Part shown: positions 22,165 through 33,792 of the stretch, in pieces
How positions within the stretch are numbered: position 1 is the first letter of the stretch
How the letters are laid out: the number at the start of each line of letters is the position of its first letter
Source: Pyrrhosoma nymphula
Lineage: Eukaryota > Arthropoda > Insecta > Odonata > Coenagrionidae
Assembly (NCBI GenBank): GCA_963573305.1
Contig: OY754332.1
Location: 48,707,559-48,771,558 of the forward strand
Direction: 5' to 3'
Length of the DNA stretch: 64,000 nt
Notes under the pieces: generated by a model
Databases searched by the model: none
Told to the model about the DNA's origin: nothing
The model's input: only the letters and a program-made list of their open reading frames with translations
Program-made: the position numbers and the translations under genes

Positions 22165-22929
22165 CAGGTTAATGTAGGTATCTTGATATTCCTGTGATCG
22201 AAGATAGAATTGCATAATCAGTAATTAAACTTATATGTTTTCTATCAGAGGCATATTATTTCTATTTCCTGATAATATTTCAAGGTGTCTACATTGCATC
22301 TTACCGCATAATCTTTTTATTCCACACAATTCACCTTAACTTCAGAGATTCTCATAATACCGTGGTTTAACTAAAAAGTTGTTCTTGAAAGATAAATGTA
22401 TCGTTTAGAAAATATTAATATGGAATATTTAGCAATCTCTACTATCAAATGAAAACAAATGGTCTATTTCTTTCTATGAGGCTACCACGAGGATTTTTGG
22501 TAACATAGCCACTGTACACTGGTGTCTGGTAAAGGTTGAATAAGGCATAAATGTGCAATCAGCTTGTTAAATGTTATGTTGGCGTGATACTGATGATAAG
22601 CTGCTGATTAATACTCCAAACAGACTTTATTATCAACAAATCTACTAATCTATGTTGGGTCTATTATATATGCATATCAAGCATACTAACTCAACTCCTT
22701 AGCGTATTTTGAACTTTCGTTCTTCAAGTTTGTTTACTGTTTCCAACGGCGCAACTGTAGTGTTATCTAGTGGCAGTTTGTTTAACTACGTGCTCGAAGC
22801 AATAGCTATCGAGGGGTTGGATATGAGGCCGATTGTTTCTTGCAACCCAAAATACGTTATGAGTTCCATACGTTTATGGAACTCATAACTATCGAGTACA
22901 TAGCGGAAGTTTCGTGCAACCGGCCTTTA

Positions 22930-23770
22930 GATGTGTAATAGGTGCATGAATCTAAAGCTGAAAATATTTTTAATCCCTACACAGCGGTTTTGGTGGGGAT
23001 ATACTGTCTAAAGCTACATTTCCCCCTAAATGCTTCAAGTTTTTCATCAACAGTGACGTACGCGCCCCCGTTGTATGATTTCCGAATATTTTCGTTGAAT
23101 GCTTCATTGATTTTACGGATGGGAGCTAATTTGTCTGTGTGGCAACGGTTTTGACGATCACTGGCACCATCAAAGCGTAGGCAACGCATCAAAATCGGAA
23201 TCTATTGTACGACATAGTTGCGTGGAAAATCTCCAAGCCTGTTCCATCCGTTGCCCAAAGATCTTTCACATTCAGGTGTGAAGCAGAGTGTACACCTGCG
23301 AGGTACAACAAACCCAGCAATCCATGAATTTCAACTGTATCAGTTGTCGGCGCATTACGTGGCCTTTTGAATATATTATCAATTTTACGTATGAAAATAT
23401 TAGTACAAGTAACAATTACATCGACAAAATTGAATAGCAAATTCCATATTTCCAATGGGGTTTGAACATTTATGGAATATTGAGTCAGTGTTTTACACTT
23501 TGAAAAATATTTTCTAAACTTGCTGTTGCATTTTTCCGAAAAGGCACTTTCTGTCAAGTAGTAATATTGTCTCTCCCAAGTAGCAGATACTCGGGTGACT
23601 CCTCTTCATCATCTTCATCGGTACTCTCTAATTCTACCTCCTACTCACTATCTGTGTCATGAACACTTTCTTCTAAATGATCCTCTTCCTCATCTTCAGA
23701 CAAACCACCAATGATGTCGGTGTCTTTGTCGTCCTCAGTCAATCTCCCCCAGCCATGGTTCGATTCGTTT
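22930..23770 (-). pseudogene. piggyBac transposase, N-terminal and first catalytic part
   Basis: Begins with an acidic region rich in Asp/Glu (about 23590-23760), typical of piggyBac N-termini, then YLLLGRDNITT, a helical segment with TPLEIWNLLFN, and FKRPRNAPTTDTVEIHGLLG. After a frame change come DKLAPIRKINEAFNENIRK, YVTVDEKLEAFRGKCSFRQY, and, past a stop at 22977, GLKIFSALDSCTYYTSK. The Asp of ALDS (codon about 22950-22952) corresponds to the first catalytic Asp. The Harbinger-like insertion starts immediately after TSK. In-frame stops (for example near 23643 and 23557) and at least one frameshift make it a pseudogene. Confidence 0.82.
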
Positions 23771-25355
23771 TTTCTCCAAAGTCGCTTTTTGCATGATGAT
23801 GCTAAAGATCAATGCGAAATAAATCATGAAATTTACTTCACTCTACCTATTTGAATTATACACTTTATATAATTTGCACTGCTTAGAAATGCATGCAAAA
23901 CTGTATGTGTAAAGATATGCAACTCATTCCTTTTAAAAAATTGTTTAGGTTTCAGAAACGTACTTTACCTTTTTAATTCCTTCGAAGCTGCGATGTCGGC
24001 AATCACAACTGTCTACAAGTATCACCCGGCCTCCCAGGGTAGTATTTTTATCGTTGACATAACTCACAAATAATAAAAACTGATGAATGGTACACACATT
24101 GATAGGTAAATAAAAACTGCATAGCTGAACAACTATTGAAAATGTATTTTCTCTCTGTGCATCCGACTCTGTTGTAGCTTGGTTGAAAACTGGAGAAAAC
24201 GAGCTTTTTTGGACGGAAGTACCGCAGTAAACCTTGGAGTAAAGTTATGGCTGACAAAACCCATGGATCATATGCACTCCAAGCCGTAAAATCTTTAGTG
24301 ATCCGGAGTCAGCAGTTACTTTGAAGCTTTATAACAATGTGCACATGTGCTTATAATTGTATGCGAGTGAAAGTAGTGTAAGGTTGAGGGCCTCTAAGAC
24401 GACTTCGTATTTCAGTGCGGTCACTTTTCCCTTCCTTGAGAGTGGCATTCTCAAAACAACCAAATGCTTCTTAATCAGGCTTTGAGTTAATACGCGGTGA
24501 CATTCACCAACGAGCTATAACATTTTCTATGTATTTTTCATGGCTCAAGATTATTCAAGAAAGGAAAAAAAATGTTGGAGTTAATCAGTGGCAATAATAT
24601 TGTGCAGTATTGTGCACAACTGTTTGCAGTGTTCCAGAAATTTCAATTGATTACCCATTGCGTTCCTTATAATAAACTACACTTAGTGCATTCAAGTAGT
24701 ACTACTTATATTTTGGTTGATTTGAAATACGAGTCTTTCTGCTGTAATTTACCAAATGAGGACGCACATTTCCGAAGTACAGAGCCCATGACCGATTCCG
24801 GATTACATTCCGCGACATTTGGTTCAGCAAGTGAGCATTATACGAAATCTTCCTAACCTGACCGCATTGAGTATTTATCTGAAAAATAGATTAGATGTAC
24901 ATAATATGTCGTTTGAATATATCACTGCCACAAACGTGATTGCTAAATGGAATAACCTAGAGAAATAATGTATGAAATATGGGCTTAGGTAATAATTATT
25001 ATAAAATTGTTATAAACAAATTACTTTATTTTTATAAAAAATAATGAACATTGCTATGCATGTAAATATTTCATGGCAATAATTACTACAAAAATGAGAA
25101 CAAATGGAAATAAGAATTTTGAAAAAGTGTTACACGAGTACTCGCGACGGGTCTAAAAGACCCAGACGGGTGATTGGTCTACAATTTTGCAAAAAGTTAT
25201 AGCCGAAAATCTCGGAAAATTGCACAGTTCAGAAAAGAAAGTTATAAAGTCAGCTACACGAAAGTAATAGAGTCAACGATTAAAATTGACAAAGTTATTA
25301 GTATATGAAATGCGCTCGGGTCTAATCGACCCATACGCGAGTACTCGAGGGTTAA

Positions 25356-27730
25356 GTTCGAGTCCCCACTCTTGGCTCCACACATGAACGTTGTTTAAAT
25401 ACGATGATAGAGTTTCAAAGTCAGAGTGATCACTAATTTCACGATAGATGACAGCGTCGTCAGCAAATAAACGTATTTTACAGCTAATTCGAGAGCATAG
25501 ATCATTTATGTATATAATGAACAAAAGGGGGCCGATCACGCTTCCTTGCGGGACACCTGATGTCACTTTAACTACATCAGAGCTAATTCCGTCAAGAACT
25601 ACTTTTTGCTTACGATCACTCAGAAAGTCGCGTATCCAGTTTACTACTGTTTCGTTTAGGCCGCATGACTGTAATTTGTATAAAAGTTTGTTATGAGGTA
25701 CCGTGTCGAAAGCTTTCTTAAAATCTAGAAATAATGCGTCAACTTGTCTTTTCGATTCACCAGATTTGAGAACGTCATGAAGATAGAGCGCGAGTTGTGT
25801 TTCACATGATCTACCTTTCCGGAAGCCGTGCTGAGAGCCATGGAGGACGTTACGACTGTCCAGGAACGTCATGATATTGCTAACGACGATATGTTCGAGT
25901 ATCTTGCCTATAATCGACGTTAATGAAATTGGTCGATAGTTCCCTGGGTTGTGTCTGTTTCCCTTTTTGAATAACGGTGTAACGTTTGCAATTTTCCAGT
26001 CTAATGGTATTCAGATATAACCTTCCGACAATGACTTCTTGAATATTATGTCTAAGAACGGTGCGATCTGTGGCGCTAACTCCTTGAGGACACGCGCGGG
26101 TATTGCCTCCGGACCCGGAGATTTACTATTTTTTATCGACTTATTTTTTATAAGCTGTTTAGTAATCTCATCGCGTTGAATAGTGATTTATTTCATCGGT
26201 TCCTCAGTGAATGAAATTTCAAAATTACATGCAGTATCGTCTGTAGTGTATACACTTTCGAAGTGGGAATTTAACGTGTTAGCTTTGTCAATATTTTCGG
26301 TGACAAGTTTGGCATCTTTATCAAATAACGAATCTACGGTTGAAGATTTTCCCTGAAGCTCTCTCGCATATGACCAAAAGTATTTCGGATTTTCTTCGAG
26401 TAATTCACCAAGTACTTTTTTCTTGAAATTTTGCAATGCAGTACGCATTGATTTCTTCGTTTTTGAGCGTTGCTTTGAGCTTGAGCGTAACTTTCTTTTG
26501 CTTCAAGTTCCTTCGATTTGTCACCTACCGTAGTGGACTTTTTGAGCAAGTTGTACAGTTTTCTCTGTCTCTTAAGGTCCCTCCCAATATCGTTGTTATA
26601 CCAGCGAGGTTCTTTACTGTCGCATTTCAATTTTTGCGGAATATATTCGTTGATTCCCTGTCGTAGAATTTCTAAGAAATAGTTCCATTATTCATCAGTG
26701 CTTTTATCCTTTGTTTTAGCTACTAAGTCCGTGTACGAATCATTAAGCATCTCGCCAAATTTGATGAAGTTGCATTTATCAAATAAATAAATATTGCGTT
26801 TCGGTTTTACAGCAGACTACTTCAATTTTTAAGGTTGCAAAAATTACTCTGTGATCACTTATGCCGTCAATAATATCGAGTTGTTTTATCAACTTAGGAT
26901 GGCTTACTGCAAAAAGGTCTAATATTTTATTTCCTCTCGTAGGCTTGTCAACTACTTGAGAAAGTGAGTGATTAGCAAGTGTGTTGAGTAAGATCTCGCT
27001 GATTTCCCTATTCCTAGAATTCGGGTTTACAGTGTAAAATCCCAATTTATTAATGGCAGATTAAAATCTCCCCCAATAATTATTACACTTTTACTGTCTC
27101 TCACAGTAAATGCGGATATTTGATTTTCTAATTGGTAAATAACATCAATTTTGGAGTTTGGAGGTCTATAGAAAGAGCAAACATGTATACTCCTTTTGTT
27201 TCGTTGTTTAACTGTACACCACACGCTTTCTATTTCATTGTCAGTTATTTCGTGGGCGGTACTGTGTAAATGTGATTTAACTGCTAGAAAAACTCCGCCA
27301 CCTGTCCTATCGTTTCGATCGCATCTGCAGATTTTATACCCTGGAGGAAAAACTTCGCTGTCGCTTACATCCTCAGTAAGCCAGCTCTCCGTTCCTATGA
27401 CCACGTCTACGTCCTGAAATATATGCTCGATTTCAGCGCGCTTGTTTTTAACGCTACGGCAATTAACTACTATAAAGTTAATGTCATATTTTGTAGATTG
27501 AGTGTCGGTTGGTTCTTTTCCACGCTTATGGGTATTAGGTGGGTGAATTTCACTGGAAGTGCTTATTACATTTGATATAATTTCTTTCACTGGAGTACGC
27601 GTTTTGGGAAAATTGTCACTATTTACCGGCTTTAGCGCTCCTAAGTTTACTTGGATGTGAAAATTTTCGCAATGCGGATTTCCTCGGAGGCTACGTTTGG
27701 TTAAATCTTTACAAATCCCACTAGATGACC
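25356..27730 (-). pseudogene. LINE ORF2: AP endonuclease plus reverse transcriptase
   Basis: Minus strand. The endonuclease spans about 27027-27600: FIVVNCRSVKNKRAEI, DVVIGTESWL (catalytic Glu), GYKICRCDRNDRTGGGVFLA and VIIIGGDFNLP (catalytic Asp/Asn). It continues in another frame with NHSLSQVVDKPTRG and DGISDHRVIFA (SDH) at about 26850-26970. The RT spans about 25356-26150: PARVLKELAPQ, GSQHGFRKGRSCETQ, ALFLDFKKAFDTV, SGVPQGSVIGPLLF and RLFADDAVIY (catalytic FADD). The open frame continues upstream of the Met at 27590. Frameshifts near 27030, 26780 and 26190 and in-frame stops prevent function. ESWL, GGGV and the C-terminus place it in the L2/CR1 side of the Jockey superfamily; the exact clade needs a tree. 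Confidence 0.85.
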
Positions 27731-29013
27731 TACCCTCTAGTCTAAAAAATATCTACAGTGCTCAAAAATCCTACGAGCCACCCGTTCAGACGCCTCTTTG
27801 GAATAATGCACCCCAGACGAGTTGAGGGGAGCCCGGCACGATTGTTGTGCAATTTTGACGAGTGGTGCCAATCTACTACGGCCATTGGAGATTTTTTAAA
27901 ACTTGTTATTCCATCGAATAACGTTAAAAGTATTACTAATTCTCTTACTACCACTCCTCCACTCTTAAGTACGCATGACTGAGTGCTTGCATTGGCTTGC
28001 AGGGTATTTTGTAGATTGGTAAACTCGACGGCCGGGTGTTGCTCATTCAGGTGTAGGAGGAAGGTGACGATTTCATCTCTTGTGTGTTATCATACGATTA
28101 AGGTTTCTTCCACGTGTCTCGGTGTCACGTCCATTCGGACTCAACTATTCACACGCATAATAACTTAAGGGGATAAATTGCAGGGCGGACAGGTTTAAAA
28201 TTCAATTTTTATTGCATACGATTAGGGATAAAAAAAATGCCACAAGCGGTTCCGCCAATCATCTTGAATGTTTCCGCGACGTGTTTGCAGCGGGTATATC
28301 TTCATTCGCAACTCCAGTCGCGTGGTCGCCTTTTTGAACAACGTTTCACCTCCTATCCTGGAGACGTCTTCGGTTCGAAGATATTATAATTACGCCATGC
28401 CACTTAAGGACATTCCTGGCTGCTATTTTGCGCGCCACTTTACTTTTTACTAACTCTGCGGTGCGCCAAAACTTTCATCCCTGTGGAAGCGAGGTTATAG
28501 CCGTCGTCTCTGTTAAATTGACTCCAGTTTCTCGGAATTCTGATTGCTTCCCGCATCGTGCGGGGAGGTAACGATGTTCCTTTCTTAACAACACGGATTA
28601 TTTGAATTTTATCTCTTGGCCAGGCTCCGATAAAGTATGCCCGGCTATTGCGGAGAGGTAGCAATGCTTCTTTTCCGTCGCCTTTTCACATGCGACACGG
28701 AATTTCCTGGTGGCCGCCGTTTTCCTATTTACTAACTCTTCGGCGCGCCAAAACTTCTTCCGACGGTGAAGCGAGGATATATCCGTCACATCAGTTAGAA
28801 TTGCTCGGGTTTCTTTTTTCACACCACGGCTTCTTCGAAGCGTAGGTATATCTCGAGGTCAGGTCCTTTCCAAGAATATATTCTGCTACGACGGAGAAGT
28901 TAAACGGTTTTTTCCGTTGCCTTTTTACACATGACTGAAGACGCGAAAGAAAATAAAACCACTGCTGCCAATGATGTTGCGATCGGTAACGTTAATGTCA
29001 TGCTCTATTTTGT
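27731..29013. other. Unassigned; possible 5' part of the LINE
   Basis: The first 250 bases share a repeat with 17605-17668, so they are probably LINE 5' sequence. Beyond about 28.2 kb two related blocks (28440-28680 and 28720-28920) repeat a (c)GGCGCGCCAAAACTT...GAAGCGAGG(t/a)TATA motif, a decayed direct repeat of about 290 bp of unknown kind. Confidence 0.4.
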
Positions 29014-29740
29014 CTTTTTTTGCAGTATTGAATATCTGATTACTAGTTAATTTTCTTTTTTTGTAAAACGTTTTTGCATGTCAGTATGAGTGAACTCTAA
29101 CAAACTTTCCCCGAGATGTATAAGTGCAGTGCCTAGTCTGTGTGAGCAGAATAACAGCAGGTTAGGAGCCAGATTGCATGTGACTTCCTTCCACGAACGT
29201 CAATGAAAGTATATTTAGCTAATAAGAGTTTGAATAATAAAATAGGCTAATTACTAATAAAAATAAGTATAGCTTATAAAATGGCTAATGTCAGTACTTC
29301 CGTGTGTTCGACAGTTAGCACACGCCCGATGTGGAATCATCCCTGCCACACACCCTATGGCTTGAAGGGGGCCACGTGTGCGTAGACGTAGGTTTTATCA
29401 CCGTGGGGCTAGTCGGATCTTTTCTCCCATCCTCTGTTCAAACTCCCCATTGAATAGATTGGCGGTGACATGTCGTGGCGGTGGTAAAGGGAGATCCCAT
29501 TATAGATCCTTCCGTTTGCTTGTAGAACTTCTGTTTCCTTACGAGGCCCTTCTCCGTGGGCAGTATGTAAATATCCTTGTTGTTACGCAGAACCTTTAGT
29601 GCACGTCCTACGCCGCAGTGGTCTCACCTTCCGGACTTTGCGCCTGACGTCTTCACTGATCTCGTCCGCTTTGCCAGTCTAAGGAAAGAGGCCTCAGCAC
29701 CTCTGAGGATGCCTCCATGAACGGATGCTGAGTGTGGTGA
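29014..29740 (-). pseudogene. Penelope-like RT remnant, left inverted copy
   Basis: Minus-strand reading contains LKVLRNNKDIYILPTEKG, matching the L--L--D--I-ILPADKGN block that opens Penelope-like RTs, then KQTEGSIMGSP, matching the (T)-EG--MGSPLSP RT motif, and a shifted NLFNGEFEQRMGEKIRRAPR. It is the inverted duplicate of 33793-34523. Much shorter than a full element: no YVDD box or GIY-YIG endonuclease was seen. Confidence 0.72.
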
Positions 29741-30237
29741 GGAGGAAATTGATTCCTTTTGATAGGATGCTTTGGACTGCTCCTATCATCTCCCAATCGG
29801 TGAGATTTAACACCGTGCAGTCCTTTTTAGGCCCGCACCTCTGGCTGCTTCAAAATTCATCATGTACCATATAATGTATCAATCTGATATTTTCTAGGCA
29901 AATAATGTTCCGGATACATTTACACCACTAGAGATCATCTCATCGTGAGTCTGACACCATGATACTTCATTGATTCTTCGCTGTTAGATTACTTTGCTTA
30001 TTATCATTTGGGCTTGGCGAAGATTTTCTCTTTACCAATACATATTACTAAGCTTTTTTCTATCAAAAACAGCACCATGTATCACACCAATTTTTAATCT
30101 CTTTAATCTGGAATATTGGTTAATTTTTGCTGTGAGTATGAGTTTTCTTATAAAATGCTTTATAACATGTTTACGGCATAGATTAAGGTAATTTCGGCAA
30201 TTGATGTCATTTAATGGTATAAGGGTTATGGGTGGAC

Positions 30238-30597
30238 TAGGGTGATTACAAAATTGGCAATGTTCGAAATGTTGACCGGCTTAATCGGTTCTTGGTTCCA
30301 ATCCGGTAAAAAAGAAAGCGGAAAAAATTTGGGCTCGATCGGACAACGTTTAGGGGTCGCGCAACGGCTTCAAATTCTGGAAAATAGCGATTTTCCTGGT
30401 AAAAATACATATTTGCCTGATTTCCAGGGGCATGGCTGTCGTTTGGGTGGGTGTTTCACACGGAAGATGCTTCCACAGTGTTCCAGCAGTGATTAAACAC
30501 CAATTACGACTTCGCCCGATGTGGGGATGCTGCAGATGGAGGGATAATAGCGACTTTCCGGTGTTCTTTGGCGTAGGTAGGGACGCTGTACATTGGG
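30238..30597 (+). repeat. Left long terminal inverted repeat of copy 2
   Basis: About 360 bp, pairing with 32840-33186. Open frames that cross it (for example 30242-30496) are shadows of the repeat. Confidence 0.85.
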
Positions 30598-30761
30598 CGC
30601 ATGGGCCGTTTAGATGATTTACAGCAAGGGTTTTCGGGGGCGGTGGACTTCGCGTACGGCTACGCTCACCGAGGTCGCTATATTTTGGGAGCGAAACTCG
30701 TTTTCCTTCGTGCTGTTAAACCCGTAAGTGACTCCAGCATACTGATTTTCTCTCAGGCGTT

Positions 30762-32768
30762 ATGAGCAAGAAGACGAGGCGAATCCATCAGATTTGCATA
30801 TTGGGGGCCCCATCCCGCGTATTGCACGTCGAAAGCTCCCAACACTTCGCCAGTTCTTACATTATTTCAAACACCTTCATGAAAATGAGAAGAAAACTTC
30901 GTGAAAGTGCCAGGCTAACATTTGGAAATTTGAGGTGTTCTGGAAAAAAAGTAGGAATTGCGATTACAGAGGTAAGTAATACTACGAAGATTCTCGTACG
31001 CATTAACAACAGCTTTTTATGTCTTAAGAAAGAAAAATCACGTATGGGGAAAACGCGGGGAGACGCGGCGCAGTGAGTTAATGACTGGTCAAGCCAATAT
31101 TCTTGACATTGGCCATATCAATGACATGGATATGATGAAGCTAGAATAGGATTGATTATTCAACAAGTCCTTGGGGGAAAACCGCTTCGGTTACATGAGC
31201 TGTGTCGACAAGGACACTGCTAAGCACGAGGAAGGTAAAGTAAAACGGTCCGAATCAGCTGGGACACAGAAAAGGAGTGAAGAAGAGATTCGATCAGCTA
31301 TTGGGAATAGTGGAGGTGAATCGTATATACACCGCGAGTCCTGAAAATCGTTTACCGACGAAGATTCCAAGGTAAAGAGTTAGTAAATAAAAGCACTTTT
31401 TGTTATTTTGTAAAATTCCTCTTGAATGTTTAACGTAATAGGTCATACGTAGAGTTTAAGACTAACCCAAGGTGCTGTTAGGAAGCGAATAAGACTGCTT
31501 TTAGACAAGGAGCGTCCTCATTAGAAAGGACCCAGACAAGTCACCGGAACGCTGTTCATGCCATAACTGCCGCAGTAATAGCAACTGCACATACTCTTGG
31601 CATTGATAAAAACTTTCTTGAAATTTTCGAAGGAGCATTTCAGTGCGCAAACATCGTAAAGAGAACCGTCAAGGTACCTTTTATACGTCAATAAGTCATT
31701 AATTGAAGTACATTCAATTGAATTTCATTCATTCATCTTTTTTATGAAATTTTACTTAAATCTACAACACATCAGTGTCTTGACGCTGCCTGAGGAATAT
31801 TCCCAACCCCGACGAAGTTCTTAAATTCTCCATCCAGGAAGTTCAGGTACCGTTACAACTTCTCGTAAAGTTCCCACTGCCGTTCTTATTTACGTCACCA
31901 TTTTATTGAATTTTTATTTCGTCTATTTTTTCCAGATTAAATAACCACGCGGGGATTATAATGTGCTTCTGATCAGACCATCATGTTCCTTGGTGTTCCT
32001 GGGAAAGATATCTATTCGTTCAAAACGTTAAGTGCAATCCATAAAGCTCGGTGGATGGCAAAGGCATTGTATTGCATTAAGATTTGGATGTTCAGCAAAC
32101 AATTTAATTTAACTACTAAGCTCGAGAGTGCCTTCTTCCGTATGTGCGTTTTCATTACGTACTATGCGCCGGTTAGGTACCGAGCACCTTTTGCAGTGGA
32201 AGCGCCACGCAATGACCTTCAGTTCTTACGAGTCTTAGCTCAGAAGAAACAAGTGGCAATCACTGGAAGATAGTCTATGAAATATTTGCAGCACATTTTT
32301 GGTAATTTTCTGAAGTTATTGTGGGGCTCGCTTTTATTATCCAAATATTACAAAAACATGAAAAACAAGAAATGGGGAAAAAAATAACGAGAGGGAAGGG
32401 CAGGAGAGTCCCTAGGCTAAGGCGTACCGTACCCTATCTCTAGTGGAAAAGTGGCTTCTGATTTTGTGAAAAAAAACACTAGCAAATTCTTCGATTTCCT
32501 CGGCATTGACAAATCATTTTTAATTCAGGATCCAGATTTGTGGTTGAAGAATGAAAATTATCCCGTGGGACGGCTAATAGTTCTGAACATTAGAGTAGTA
32601 AATGGCACGGTTGAAAGAGGGGTTGCTTTGATAACGAAGTTCCTTACGGATAATAACCTAACCAAAGATGAACAGCAAAGGCAATATTTGTTAGCTATTG
32701 TAGCTAAGCATAGGAATAATTATGATGATAAAAATTCTGTAGAACATTCCGAGAGGCATATGGTTTGA
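30762..32768 (+). pseudogene. hAT-like transposase remnant, copy 2
   Basis: Fragments in order: a basic N-terminal piece (30762-31000); SHRNAVHAITAAVIATAHTL (about 31540-31600), the counterpart of the DR-A---A-AQALG block; VFLGVPGKDIYSF then AIHKARWMAKALYCIKIWMF (31983-32100), matching IHQARWMARAIYSLKI in copy 1; APRNDLQFLRVL (about 32205-32240); and SDFVKKNTSKFFDFLGID to VVNGTVERGVALI (32455-32640), matching the NDTAERG block. The central part with the HWDGK and CCDT acidic motifs is missing between about 31640 and 31960. Internally deleted and frameshifted; cannot be active. Confidence 0.7.
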
Positions 32769-32839
32769 GTGATCATTGTTAGAAAGAATAAAAATAAAAT
32801 ATTTTTCAATGCGAGGATTTTCATTGCCGTTCCCACGAT

Positions 32840-33186
32840 CCCAATGTACACTACCCACCTACTCCGGACAGTCGCTATTATCCCTCCCTCTGCAGCATCT
32901 CCACATCGGCGAAGTCGTAATTGGTGTTTCATCACTGCTGGAACACTGTGGAAGCATCTTCCGTGTGAAACACCCACCCAAACGACAGCCATGCCCCTGG
33001 AAATTAGGCAAATGTGTATTTTTTACCAAGAAAATCGCTATTTTCCAAAATTTGAAGCCGTTGCGCGACCCCTAAACGTTGTCCGATCGAGCCCAAATTT
33101 TTCCCCTTCCTTTTTTACCGGATTGGAACCAAGAAACGATTAAGCTGGTCAAAATTTCGAACATTGCCAATTTTGTAATCACCCTA
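32840..33186 (-). repeat. Right long terminal inverted repeat of copy 2
   Basis: Inverted counterpart of 30238-30597. The overlapping open frames of 99-124 codons are not genes. Confidence 0.85.
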
Positions 33187-33792
33187 GGGTGGACATGTGA
33201 CGCTAACCTGTGGTACTCCCAATATGATCACCAGAGGCACATATTATAATATTTTTATGCGTGATGTTATTTTAAGTCAAGAAAAATGTAATTTCAAAAA
33301 ATGCAAGAAATAAACATGCGCCGTTATCTCCAAGTAATCCAAAGAACTTCAATCAACTCAACTGTGCCAATAAACAAAATGGTTAAGCTAACCGCTGACC
33401 AAGCATGCATTGCTCTCTTGTCATGCTATTTCAGTTGGTCATGTGAATAAAAATTATGCATAGCAAGGGAACGTAGAACGTAGCAAGGGAACGTAGAATG
33501 AAACTTATTTATGAAAAAGAAAGGCACTAAATGCATGTGATTCATTAATGGATTCACTTAATGTACTTCAGCAAGAAACGTTTTAACACCCATTCTTCTA
33601 TGATAAATCACTTCCCAGCGGCGTTGTTTGGTTACAATAAATGGCAATTTATCTATACGAGTAAGGAGGTAGGGTTTCATTTTCTGGTACTTAGAAAACT
33701 ATGGTCATGCTGCATCTATTGCTGAAACCAATTTATTCCTGAAGCTATTCATGCCTGCCGAAAATACAAGTCAAAAAAATACTGGCGTGCAT

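Larger units (their letters stand above)
20155..22926. mobile_element. PIF/Harbinger-like non-autonomous element
   Basis: Inverted ends [T/A]GGCCGGTTGCA..GAA flanked by TTA at 20152-20154 and 22927-22929. Removing it with one TTA restores the piggyBac reading TYYTSK-LDIYCGKEPEG, which fixes both the boundaries and the 3-bp duplication, characteristic of PIF/Harbinger. The subterminal regions also pair: GTTATGAG...CTCATAA and GAGTTCCATAAAC blocks near each end. The 2.77 kb interior has no open frame above about 65 codons and no transposase, so it was moved in trans. It carries the nested insertion 21994-22164. Confidence 0.85.
18898..25351 (-). mobile_element. piggyBac element, itself interrupted
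   Basis: Left end CCCTGCAGTACTCGCG at 18898, right end inverted CCCTCGAGTACTCGCG ending at 25351. Flanks are TTAA (25352-25355) and TTCA (18894-18897, one mutation from TTAA). Both ends carry subterminal GTACTCGC and GGGTC(T/G)A blocks, including a further inverted copy at about 25134-25166. TTAA targets and CCCT-type ends are piggyBac hallmarks, and the interior encodes a piggyBac transposase on the minus strand. Without the nested 2.77 kb insertion (20155-22926) the element is about 3.7 kb. Confidence 0.85.
18159..27730 (-). mobile_element. L2/CR1-like LINE, split by a piggyBac
   Basis: The 5' part (endonuclease and RT, minus strand, 25356 to at least 27730) and the 3' part (end of RT plus 3' tail, 18159-18893) are one element separated by the insertion 18898-25351. 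Dropping the insertion and one TTAA joins GLELN to LSKSTAVHF in the same frame. The 3' end is a (TGTAGA)-type repeat followed on the plus strand by a block GCAAGCC-CCTCA...GTGTGGCGGGGGGTG, also seen at 46765 and 49251. The 5' limit is uncertain. Stops and frameshifts make it inactive. Confidence 0.78.
30238..33186 (+). mobile_element. hAT-like DNA transposon, copy 2, long inverted ends
   Basis: Starts TAGGGTGATTACAAAATTGG and ends with its complement, flanked by a perfect 8-bp duplication GGGTGGAC (30230-30237 and 33187-33194). Inverted repeats are long: 30238-30597 against 32840-33186, with scattered mismatches and small indels. The interior encodes pieces of the same transposase family as the element at 587-4496, whose ends also read TAGGGTG. 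It sits between the two inverted Penelope-like remnants. Confidence 0.85.

Noticed and set aside
25129..25355. Separate piggyBac MITE of about 220 bp
   Set aside because: The inner GTACTCGCG block is better explained as the subterminal repeat of the large piggyBac, because its other end at 18898 restores the LINE frame with 25352.
32769..33143. 124- and 99-codon open frames
   Set aside because: They lie inside the right long terminal inverted repeat of the hAT-like element and mirror frames at 30242-30617.
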